Shown here: positions 17,387 through 26,561 of the stretch, piece by piece
How positions within the stretch are numbered: position 1 is the first letter of the stretch
Layout: the number at the start of each line of letters is the position of its first letter
Translations under genes and position numbers: made by a program
The notes under the pieces: model-generated
What the model was told of the DNA's origin: nothing
The model's input: the letters and a program-made list of their open reading frames with translations, nothing else
Database searches by the model: none
Assembly: GCA_012656075.1 (NCBI GenBank)
Contig: JAAKBF010000294.1
Coordinates: 120,958 to 184,957, forward strand
Length of the DNA stretch: 64,000 bases
Origin: Phytophthora hibernalis
Lineage: Eukaryota > Oomycota > Peronosporomycetes > Peronosporales > Peronosporaceae
Reading direction: 5' to 3'

Positions 17387-20367
17387 TTAATATTACAGAG
17401 TTCCCCGGCAAAGGGAGAAAGGTGGGACCAATAAATTCTTCCAGGTTAAAAGATTTGCAAACGGATTTGTATCGCGGTAGAGCGAGGTGTTATGACAAAT
17501 GAGACGGCGTCAAACGGAAAGATGCTTACTAACCTAAGTACTAATCGCATTTAGGCACACCATTCGAAACAGGAGCGTCTCCTCCTTCGAATGGTCCCTT
17601 CAGACTATTGAAAAATGAAATACTCGTTAGACTTCGGTCCTCTAAAAACATGTCTCCCTGTAGATGCAACTTTGTAGAATTTTTATGACTCCCTTAGCGT
17701 AGTTTTTCTGCTGAAGCGATTGCAACTATTCCCAGGTTCTAATTCGGATTCCTTCAGGTCTAAATTGAAGGGTCTATGAGTGATCTTGAATTTGTGAGGG
17801 TAATTATTTACAATTTTGGGTACGAAGGACCCATTTTGGATAGTTTAGGTATTGGACGAAAGGATCATTTGGATTAACTGCCATCATTCAGCTGCACTAC
17901 TTATCTTTCTTGGCACGCTTCCGAGGTTGTTTTCCTGTCTTCGGTTGAGCTGAGCTGTCCCTCGCTACTTTCATGAGGTCTTCGTTTTCAGTCGCTTGTT
18001 CTTTTGTGGGCTCCGTGGGGGCATCTTCGGCTCTAGCAGAAGTAGTGGATGCTGTCTTTTTCTGGGCATTCGCTTTACGGCGAGCCTGCTTGGTTTCGTT
18101 CGCAAGTCTCTCCTCTTCATCGGTGGGCGCGTCGTATATTGGGTCCGAAGCGTGTTCCCTGGGGACATACGGCCGAATTTTGTTGTGCATCTGCTGCTTC
18201 TTCTCGAAATTTGGAGCAGGGGTTGTAGAGGCTCTAGATGATTCTCAAGGAGGCCACGAAGTTTTACAGCGTCGGTGTGAATACCATCGAAAACACGCCG
18301 TAAATCTTGGTTAACAACCTCGTCAGCCGGTCCAACACGGCAACTGACAACTCCTGGCTTTGACTCGCTCATGACAAAAATCTGGTAGCGCTGCAGGATA
18401 GCAAGATCCTTGTAGGCCTGTTTGACTACACCACGAAATTTTTCATCACCGCGTTGTCTTTGGGAATGTGCACGAGCGCCGAGATCGTTCAAGACGCGTT
18501 TATCACCTCCAGCAACCGCTCGGTAGTCCACACGTCTTCTTTCGCAAACTTCTTCCTCATGTGACCGAAGCCACGGTCGACGGCATTCTTTGTGTGGCCC
18601 TTCACAAAAATTTGAGCTCGACAGTTTCGAGTTCACTGGTTTGAGCCAATGCTAGCAGCATCTTGACGACGTAGTTGTTCTTGTTTTGCCATCCGCAGTT
18701 GTCGGCGTAGATAGTTAGTTTGCGATGACCGTTTGCAAGCACAATCCGCTGGATGAAGTGATAGAGCATGCTATTAACTTCGTCCGAACCTTTACCAGCG
18801 ACCGACTCGTCGTAGACGTAGTTGTACTGAATGCTTTTGTTGGCATAGTAAATGCCAAACACGTTCACGTTCACCAACGACAGGAAGTACCACTGGGATG
18901 GCGTGGAAGTCACACTCGGCAGCGTGAGATTTTGCCTGAAGTCCATCACAATCACAGCACGTTCTTCAGATACTGCTTGTAAGTCACACTGAGACTCCAA
19001 CCTATTGAAAATGTTCACAGCAAATCAAAATGATGTTAGTATCCATGTCCAAACAAAATGATTCCTATATCCGTACCTCATCGCTTTGGCCGAAGCTGTG
19101 TGACTGCCAAGCTCCTCGGTGAGTTCTGCAGTGACATTCAAGCGCATTCGGGCGTACAGGATGGAGCACAGGTCACATACGTTGCTTCGAGGGATCGGAT
19201 TCGAATCGCAGGACAATACTGCTGAAGTAACTTCCGAAACGTAGATGGACGTGGTTCTCGCACTTCCAAGTCGTTCTCCACTACGAAGTTGTGCATTTCT
19301 GTGAATAGTTGGTCCCACGTAAAGTGAGCAGGTAACAACGTGTAGTTTTCATCGGTGTACTGCTTGCGAACAACTCCATCAATCGTTTTCTGAGTCCGAA
19401 CTCGTACAGGAACGACAGTCGCCGCTAATGAACGGAACCAGGCCACCAGTCATTGAATATCGATCTAGGCAGCGTTGATGTTCATCCGGCCCCGGTGAGT
19501 CTTGACGGAGAACGCGCCCCTTTGTATCTGGTGTCGGTAGCGAGTGATGGTTGCAGTAGAGACATCGTAGACGGCGCACCAGGATTCACGATACACACGC
19601 CCAACTAGAGGAAGAAAGTAAGCGAAAACCTGTCGCACTCCAGTCCCACGCCGACGCACTGCCGTATCCGTCTTCATCAGCATAGCCAGCGACGTTAGTA
19701 CACTCTGTTTCTTTTCTTGGGGCGTCATATACGATAGAGAGCACAAGAAGTTTTCGATCTCGGCCGCCTTCCCTTGAAGGCAGTGATCATCACACGTATC
19801 TGCACGAATTAAACGCGTAACTCGATCGCGAAGCTCGTCGTCAATCAACACGACGTTCCCGTCCTCGGCGAAGTCGTCATCAGATTCTGCTTCCGATTGC
19901 TCTTCCGCAACTACTCCAGCACTTGACACTCCACTTGAATCGTCCGACACAGGTTCCCATGAACTATCTTCCGAGGCGTCGTCGCTTGATCCTTCTGGGT
20001 CTGGTCGAAGTGAGCCTAGTAGCTTCCTGTGACTGGCGAGGAGATCGTCTTGTCCGAGAGACATAGTGTCGTCTGCATTATCGCCACCGTCTGGAGGCGA
20101 GCTGCTGCCTGGAGCTACGCCCGTTACCCTCGTGTCCATCGAGTCGATACACCTGAAAAATGGGTAATTGTGGGTAGGGGCTCATTGTGAGAAATTTCGG
20201 TTAGGCTCGATTTTGGTTGACCAATCTTTAAAGCCGTTTATCTCGAAAACTCCAAATGGTCCGTAAGCATCAGTTCGTTTGACGCCGTCTCAAATGTCCT
20301 AACTTTGCATGGTAAATAATTGATTACGGTTCTCCCTTTGCCGGGGAACTCTGTACTGAAGTATTAA
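17387..20367 (-). mobile_element. Degenerate DNA transposon with TTAA flanks and about 120-140 bp TIRs
   Basis: Inverted ends share TACAGAGTTCCCCGGCAAAG plus GGAGAA, then diverge, and match again at GAGACGGCGTCAAACG and GATGCTTAC (left 17391-17531, right 20245-20363). TTAA lies just outside both ends (17387-17390 and 20364-20367), fitting superfamilies with TTAA target sites such as Kolobok or piggyBac. Inside is one minus-strand transposase gene with an intron. The element sits in the spacer of the effector inverted repeat. Confidence 0.75.
17897..20139 (-). pseudogene. Transposase of the TTAA-flanked element, DDE-like, multiply broken
   Basis: Reading from ATG 20139: an acidic N-terminal region (SDDASEDSSWEPVSDD, about residues 50-95), a DNA-binding-like part (RQVFAYFLPLVGRVYRESWCAVYDVS), then the catalytic-looking core VIVMDFRQNLTLPS, LTIYADNCGWQNKNNYV and KGHTKNAVDRGFGHMRKKF, and a Lys-rich tail with PYVPREHASDP. 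The D, ADNCG-QNKN and GHTKN-x2-DR-x-FGH blocks resemble DDE transposases found in many eukaryotes. Two in-frame stops near 19465, a shift near 19180, loss of one T in the run near 18615 and later shifts inactivate it. A 75-nt GT-AG intron (19002-19076) has a perfect TACTAAC branch site. Family assignment is tentative. Confidence 0.75.
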
Positions 20368-21365
20368 GAGGTACCGAGTGACTAGAGACATATTAATACA
20401 TGTACATGTAACAATCAGATCACCACAATCATTGTGGTGCAGTGGTGAGCGGGGCTTCGACATATGCTGGAGCGACTTCAAGATCTGCGCATACACAGTA
20501 CACGTATGTATTGACAGAGAAATCATGTACAGTACCGGTAAATCCCAGTTATAACTTTGGGGGCGAATCTCCAACAAGTTCGGGCGCAAGCGGTTTTTCA
20601 TTGATTACATGTGTAATGAATAATCGTTGGCATCCGATCCGGGATCTGCGATACATGTACCGGTATGAAGGATAGAGAATAAAGGTTGAGACTGGTCAAG
20701 GGCTGACGGCGGGGCTTTAGAGCATCTCCAACGCGGAGACCTATTTATCGCAAGGGTACCATCTTGAAACGTCGACAGAATCGGACGAAATTTTGCTGTG
20801 GAGTAGGATAGAGCCCCAGGTATCGCCTCGTCCTCGTGTTTGGAGACGGTATTTTACGCTTACCCATGCCGTTCCAACTTTCCTTACTATGGGCATGAAT
20901 TTCCTTTTCGCTTAGACTCGTGCTAGTGGTACAAAACGAGTCTACTGAAACTTAATATTTGTGGAGGTTATGTATGATTTAGAGTCTTTTTCTACATCGT
21001 ATAAACTTTGAAGTCGCCTGGAGGACGGAGGTCATCTTACTTCAAATCATAAAAGTCGGAGATGCCGACAGGAAAACTACACCCGAGCCTCACCCTTGAA
21101 AACCCTGAGAGCGGTGACACAACCCTAAGCCGAGCTAGGTGTGACCCTGCTTGGTCCTGGGTTTAAGCCCGCGTGCTGCGCACACGGATCTTTAAACCGC
21201 AGGCGTTGTTTCGCCTGCCGAGCGAGTTGCTTTCACCCCCTTATCCCGGGGATGTGTTGTTTTGTACCACTAGTCAGTTCCTTTCGCTTAAGTGTGTCAC
21301 GTATGGAAGATTGGAGACGTACTGTGACCCCCGAGAGACTCTACCTTCATATCGATCGGACGCTA
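20368..21365. other. Non-coding interval with repeat fragments
   Basis: No gene. A repeat at 20430-20620 contains an A-box-like TGGTGCAGTGG and shares CTTCAAGATCTGCGCATA with 32895-32935, so it may be a tRNA-related SINE relic (weak). At 20718 TTAGAGCATCTCCAACGC matches the end of the MITE at 51027. At 20385-20420 a stretch is inversely related to 22033-22065. Confidence 0.4.
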
Positions 21366-21638
21366 CACCGTTCACTCTAATTAGTCGTGCTTCGAATATA
21401 TGTAGTCATGCTTCAGTAACTTTTTTCGTGACACCACGGACGACAAAATTTCCCCGAAGAGTTCAAAAGAGCATAAAGACAGCGGATCTCGCCGAGCCGA
21501 AGCCAATCATAATTTTACTTTCAATATAAAAAATTAAATATTGTTGTCACATGATCAATTCAAAAGTTCGACTTTCTCCGACAAAAATCGTAAACCATCG
21601 TTACATAGTCAGGGTCATACTAATTAGAGTGAACGGTG
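21366..21638. mobile_element. 273-bp MITE with 20-bp TIRs and TA flanks
   Basis: Ends are inverted copies of CACCGTTCACTCTAATTAGT, each bordered by TA (21364-21365 and 21639-21640), as in Tc1/mariner-type non-autonomous elements. The interior is AT-rich with no coding potential. No autonomous relative is seen in the window. Confidence 0.75.
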
Positions 21639-22084
21639 TAATGGTTATTCATTAGACATGTAATCAATGAAAACCCTTTAGAGCATCTCCGATCGTGCTA
21701 TATAACTTTTGCGGTAATGTCCTGTAGAAACTAATAAATTACTTGCGTGTTACCTGTGTCGTCCACCTCAGCTAAGTGCGAGAATCTATGCTCAGATGTA
21801 CTTGTATGTTGCGCGAAGGTTTGCCCAAACACTGGGGCGTCATAAAAGGAGCCGGTATTAATAACAAGAAATTGACATTTTGTTCAGGAGTATTTTCCGT
21901 TTTATTTACATTTCATCCCAGCCTTCGCTAAGCATATCGTCTATGTCTTCGCCTGAAATTCAGAACTTCTTCGTGCAACGCGCCACTTTGTGTTTGCTGT
22001 CGTCGTTTTGGTGTTTGCTGGCGGCTTTCACTCGTGGTGATCTGATTGTCATGTCTCTAGTGATCAATCGGCCACGAACTATGT
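21639..22084. other. AT-rich interval between MITE and right repeat arm
   Basis: Contains TTTAGAGCATCTCC at 21680, another end of the GAGCATCTCC family in the same orientation as at 20718, without a matching right end. No gene. Confidence 0.4.
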
Positions 22085-23231
22085 ACATGTGCTTGCGATC
22101 ATGAGATCGAGACAATGTAGTGTAAGCATTGCCTACGGCCACAACCAAAACCACCAATGTGAAATCCAGCTTCAATTGATAATACACATGTATTGATTTT
22201 TTGTCTTTGAACTGACGGGTCAACGTTGGATGGTTATGTAACGGAGTACTTGCATGTATGTAGTTCAGCGGCCGAGTTTGCTGTACACAGAAACTCGCGC
22301 CTGCCTTCTAAATCCTCATTCTGCAATTTGCTCCGCGCACAGCACACAAGACCCCGACAGTCGTTAGCGTACGTTTCTTTTCAAGACCACCCAGACCAAC
22401 CATGCGAGTTTGCTACACACTGCTAGTGATTCCGGCCACCTTTCTTGCCCGCGGCGAAGCAACCACCGCCTCGGGCCAGACGCAGCAAAGGTGACGTCGC
22501 TCGACTCGGTTCAGGCGATGGATGCGCTTGAAGCTCGTGGCCGGTTCCTGCGAAGCCACCACACGATCGAGGAAGACGGCGATGAAGATAGCCTGGACGA
22601 CCTTGACGAAGAGGAGAGAGGAAAACCACTCTTCGATGTGGGCAGACTCGATGCTGCATTGGACAACAACAAAAAGATGTCGAGGCTGTTCAAGCGTTGG
22701 AAAGCCAACGACTATACGGCGGCTCAAGCGGCCGATAAGATCGGCGTTAATCCCAACGGGGCCTTAGACCAGACGTACACCAAGCTTTACACGGGCTACG
22801 CGTCGTACCTGAATCGTTGGCGCCCGTAGTAAGACGCAGATTACTGATACTACTATCAACACCCAACCGCGAGATTTTGGTCGACGGCGGGCCAGTGCCG
22901 CGTTGGAGGTCCGTGTGGAGAGTTTTGCAGCAATAAATTGTCCCGTGCCAAGAGACACAATACCAGACCATGCCTCGTGTAACGCGTTCTTTGCCACGCT
23001 AATGCAGTGTCGTAGACTACGCTCTTTGCACACTTCTCTCGTTCTTGCTGTGTCACCTATGACCCCCTTGAACTTGACGTTTTCCTTGCAAAGCCTCACA
23101 AATTGTGAGTCACAATGCTCCAAGAGGTCCTCAAAACTCTGCAGCTCAGTTTTTTACGCTACCCAACACTTGGTGAAAGATGGTGCTTTCATTTTCATCA
23201 TTGAATGTCATCATACATCTGTACATGTATT
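22085..23231. repeat. Right arm of large inverted repeat carrying an effector gene
   Basis: Reverse complement of 15488-16593. The match runs from the ATGTGCTTGCGATCATGAGAT region through the effector gene to CATCTGTACATGTA at 23218-23231. About 40 bp near 23163-23205 differ by an indel. The outermost part of the arm is displaced to 24764-24840 by an inserted RNase H element. Confidence 0.9.
22402..22829 (+). pseudogene. RXLR-EER type secreted effector, copy 2 (signal peptide out of frame)
   Basis: Twin of the copy at 15866-16293, on the opposite strand. ATG 22402 starts the signal peptide frame, which ends at a TGA near 22492. The effector body lies in the neighbouring frame, with RFLR about residue 48 of that frame, an acidic stretch ending EEER, and a C-terminal W-motif-like region ending at 22829. 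No ATG precedes the RFLR motif in the body frame except an internal one, so as written the body would not be secreted. About 300 bp upstream are shared with copy 1, so any promoter was duplicated too. Confidence 0.8.
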
Positions 23232-23430
23232 TTTTATTGGGTGAGGTATATTGTGTTACTTCCACCTGACGGCTTCAAACTCTAATAACGATTCCTATCT
23301 GCCACCACATACAGATAGGTTTCGTGGAGCTGTATTCCTGCAGACCCGCCCTCTTCACTCCTTCAATCTCGTTGATTTGCCTGTCCAGTCATCTCCTACC
23401 TCCAAGACATGCCGCCATCGTTGCCCTGGA

Positions 23431-24743
23431 CTATGTGTCCTCCGTCCATCTCTGTATGTATCCATCCATCAGCTGCCTCACTTCCTTGTAGATGGTCCTC
23501 TCCGGTGCAGATACTTCCTCTGCCCACTCCGTGCTTCTCTTTGAATCCATGGCCATGTTGGTCAGACAATCCGCCATCTTGTTGTTGTTGCGGTAGTGGT
23601 GGCTCCAAGTACTGACCTCGCACAAATCCGCCAGCCGTCTCGTCACCCTGTACCAATGTTGTAATTTCCTTGCTTTCGGTGGCTTTCGTTGGCGCATCAT
23701 TCCCAGTATCAAAGCACTGTCCCCAACGACGTGCAACCCGTTCCATCCTTTTTCCACTGCCCTGGCCAGCAGTCGGTGCAAGCCGATGAACTCGGCGACA
23801 TTGTTCGTTGTGTCCTGCCGCCCTAGCGCCGTCGCCCTCGCCCATATAACTGCGTACAGTTGTTCGTGCTGTCTCCACTCTAGCGCCACGCTGCCGCTGC
23901 CACCCGCACCCGCACCCGGATTGCCGCGAGAGCCTCCATCAAAGAAGCCCACTCGCTCCATCAACTGGGTTCGTGCAGGCGCCTTTGCTGCCTTGTGCTG
24001 CACCCACCTTGCGATGATTGCCCCTGTCACGTCCAACTTCCGCTTGTCCTCACTACCGCCCTCTCTTGTCTGAATCCCCTTCATCGCTGCTATCGGACCT
24101 GTGTACGTCATAACCGCGTGTTGTACTGTTGCTCCGGCGCTGGCCTTGGCAGATCGTCTCAGCGCTCTGGTTTCCTTGCTCGCCGCCTTGGCTGTCTTCT
24201 CCGCGTCGAATTGAATGAAGTCCAAAGCGTTCCTTCCATGCTTGCTCAAAAGTTCCAGCCACCGTGAAGCAATTCTCGGACGAGTGAAATTACAAACGCT
24301 CTATGGTTGTCGCGGCCTTTTGACAAATTTCGTCGAGGAGCCAGAACCTTCAGTTGCTTGACGTAGTCTTCGTATCGCTCCGCATTGTAGACGATTGCTT
24401 GGAAGTGGTTGCCGATGTCCCTCCATCTAAGCACCATGCCCAATGGCAATATTCCAGCGCCAATGATGTCCTGTAGCAGTTCCATCGCCTTGGAGGTCGC
24501 GAGCGGCGTCACTGTCCCCGAGTCGAAATCATCGTCTTCACTCAAACTGATGCTCTGGTACGTGTACGCCTGCAGTCTGGCGGTCCCGCTGGCGTCGACG
24601 TCTAGCACGTATATCGATTCTCTCGCGTGGATCGCCATACCTTTGAGATGCGCAGGATGAGCCCAAAAGTGCTGCGGCACGGCAGCTTTGACCGTCTTGC
24701 TTCGCTGAACAATGTAGTGGTTTGCTAGTGCGCATATGCGCAC
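23431..24743 (-). pseudogene. RNase H-domain protein, probably retroelement-derived, one frameshift
   Basis: The second half (24249-23431) is a type I RNase H fold: FFDGGSRGNPGAGAGGSG (first Asp), TTNNVAEFIGL (Glu), VVGDSALILGMM (Asp) and HHYRNNNKMADCLTN (final Asp), which is a full set of likely catalytic acids. The first half (24743-24246) is an uncharacterised domain (YIVQRSKTVKAAVPQHFWAHPAHL, then MVLRWRDIGNHFQAIVYN). A single-base slip near 24275 separates the halves; allowing for it gives about 435 residues. It lies as a block of roughly 1.5 kb inside the right repeat arm, so it arrived after the duplication. It could be the 3' part of a LINE-like element or a domesticated gene. Confidence 0.7.
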
Positions 24744-24763
24744 CTCCTGTGTGGCACCTACAT

Positions 24764-24840
24764 CTGTACATGTAGCTCAAACACAGCAGCCCTTTTGGTG
24801 ATTCGCTGCTGCGGTCGCGGTCTTGAGCTCCAGCATGCGC
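24764..24840. repeat. Displaced outer end of the right inverted-repeat arm
   Basis: Reverse complement of 15427-15505 (TTGAGCTACATGTACAGATG and GAGCTCAAGACCGCGACCGC). Its position, 1.53 kb beyond the rest of the arm, marks 23232-24763 as an insertion. Confidence 0.75.
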
Positions 24841-25325
24841 AGGGCACCCGAAAATGCAATTCTTAGATTAATATTTCTTAGGAACAGACAAGAATTAATA
24901 ATTGAATTATTATAATGATTCGTGCCAATCTCAACGGGACCCTGTATCGGCTACAAAAATGTTTTTGAGTCCGTTATGCGTGATTTGGATGAATAAGATT
25001 TAAAGTATATCAAGAGAACCCCAAGTGGACGTGCTACGAAGAAGAATGGCCGCTTACCGATAACCTAGACGTGCTTGCGTCAATTCATTTTCATTTTTGG
25101 TAATATTTGCACACTATAAGCGCTTTTGCATATATAAAGGAGATCAACTTCATTCGTTCGAGGTAATAGATACATCTTCTCCTGAAAAGACTTGGATAAA
25201 CAACATTAATCAGCTCTCGAGCACATGCAAACAATTTTGAGGAAAATTCTGCGAATCGCTGCAATTAATAATTATAATTAAAAATGGCAATTAACTTTTT
25301 TATGAGTTTTATTTTTCGGGTGCGT
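24840..25325 (+). mobile_element. TIR element of the CACCCGAAAA family, copy 1
   Basis: Starts CAGGGCACCCGAAAATGC and ends ATTTTTCGGGTGCGTG, forming TIRs of about 12 bp. The interior is AT-rich and non-coding. Related copies lie at 32251-32758 (inverted) and 33119-33470. The CAGGG start is compatible with a hAT-type MITE, but I saw no clear 8-bp target duplication. Confidence 0.6.
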
Positions 25326-25385
25326 GCCTTCCATTTCCACGCGCAAACATGATAGCGCATAAATGAGGTCCAGTGAAGCCGTGTA

Positions 25386-25539
25386 CAGTAATGTGCGTCA
25401 ATAAGGCACGGGGTATCAACTAATATCTTTTGTAACATTATACATTTGTCAGTGAGGAATATCTGTGTGCGGATTGTGGGCGCCTATACCCTCCTTAATT
25501 ATGTACATATCAGGTGTTCCTTATTAACGCACATTACTG
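25386..25539. mobile_element. 154-bp pogo-derived MITE at the break point of the ceramidase copy
   Basis: Flanked by TA on both sides (25384-25385 and 25540-25541). Both TIRs start CAGTAATGTGCGT. Its left 50 bp match the right end of the pogo relic at 34116-34752 (in reverse complement), and its right 60 bp match that relic's left end. So it is a plain internal-deletion derivative of that element. It abuts the truncated ceramidase fragment. Confidence 0.85.
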
Positions 25540-25551
25540 TACAACATCGTA

Positions 25552-25699
25552 GGTTTGCGAAGCCCATCATGACGACATCGGCAGCGGGACCAGTAATATC
25601 GCTCTTGCCAATGCCGATATTGTACGCCGCAGAACTCTGAGACAGAACACCAAGCAGCAATGCGAGGAAGCAGGAGCAGATGATGCTATGCAGCACCAT
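25552..25699 (-). pseudogene. Ceramidase 5' coding fragment (signal peptide and first residues)
   Basis: ATG 25699 opens the same signal peptide as the gene at 12733-14779 (IICSCFLALLLGVLSQSSA), then YNIGIGKSDITGPAA, and ends at MGFAN where ceramidase similarity stops next to the MITE. The continuation of this gene is found on the opposite strand at 25915-26140. Confidence 0.85.
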
Positions 25700-25905
25700 G
25701 TCGGTTGCGTTCAAATGCTGAGGATCGGAAAGCCTTTGAGCGGCGTTGTCTAGACCAGGCGCAAGCTCGATAGCCATTAATTACCGCTCGTCGGGCTGAT
25801 GGGTGTTTTATAGGAATTTGCAATGTGGATCCGGGAGCTGGTTTCCTTCGTGGGGTAGCAAAAGCAAAATACACGAGCAGAGCTAGTTATCGACCGACTG
25901 GACTG
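25700..25905 (-). repeat. Duplicated ceramidase upstream region
   Basis: Aligns with 14780-14906 and 15231-15345, upstream of ceramidase A, in the same orientation, including GTGGATCCGGGAGCTGGTTT. It lacks the 320-bp middle part present in the other copy. It may retain promoter function but now points away from the remainder of its gene. Confidence 0.75.
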
Positions 25906-25914
25906 GAGGCAGAC

Positions 25915-26140
25915 TCAAGCGAGACCTCTGCCGGGATTTTGAACCACCTGTACACCCGCGCGTTCCTCATCGAAGACACAGACACCAGCAAGCGTGTGCT
26001 GTTTGTGCATTGCGACGTGATGTCTGTGCAATTCGTTCACCAAGAAAGCCTCGCCGAGCTCGCCAGCAAGTACGATGGAGTCGCCGGACCCGGAGGCACC
26101 TCCTCTACGACTACAGGAGTAATCGGTCCATGCACGCGGA
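25915..26140 (+). pseudogene. Ceramidase fragment, continuation on the opposite strand
   Basis: Encodes ETSAGILNHLYTRAFLIEDT, then KRVLFVHCDVMSV and LAELASKYDGV, corresponding to the residues that directly follow MGFAN in neutral ceramidase. So the two fragments here are consecutive pieces of one gene, with the 5' piece (25541-25910) flipped. After the GPGGT block (near 26085) similarity fades, and the rest of the enzyme is missing. Confidence 0.8.
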
Positions 26141-26561
26141 TACTCGAAGAACTTGCTTATTTTATTGTAAAGATTATTGTGCTACGTGCTTGCGCCGAAC
26201 TCTAATAACCATCCATGATCAGCTATTCCTTCCAACCATGTACTTCTCCTCGACACGAAGAACTTGATAGGGGAGCTTACGACGTACGAAGATACGCCCA
26301 ACATATTCGCCGTGACAGCGTGCGATGTCATATAGGCAAGTACTGGTAGAAAATTGTCTTGGATGATAATAATAACCACTTCAACTTGATCATAGCAATC
26401 CTCCTGCCAGCTGGTTCTGCGGATCGTCTTCTGATTGGTTGCAAACTGCAATTTAGTGTACACCACACCACATACCAAATCAGACACGTGCGTGGATTTC
26501 ATCGCAGCATTGTCGGTTCATTCGCAGATCATCCCCTTCCAGTTCAAGCACCAACCCAACC
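26141..26561. other. Interval between ceramidase relic and AIP1
   Basis: Roughly 400 bp serving as the AIP1 5' flank. No other gene is visible. A purine/pyrimidine-mixed stretch with CAAACTGCAATTTAG precedes the AIP1 start; I cannot assign an initiator with confidence. Confidence 0.4.

Noticed and set aside
22410..22829. Treating the 139-codon frame as an intact effector starting at 22410
   Set aside because: Its first codon is TTG, and the real signal peptide starts at ATG 22402 in another frame.
24838..25325. CRISPR-like or LTR-like interpretation of the CACCCGAAAA repeats
   Set aside because: The ends are inverted, not direct, and copies are dispersed with no regular spacing; a TIR element explains them.
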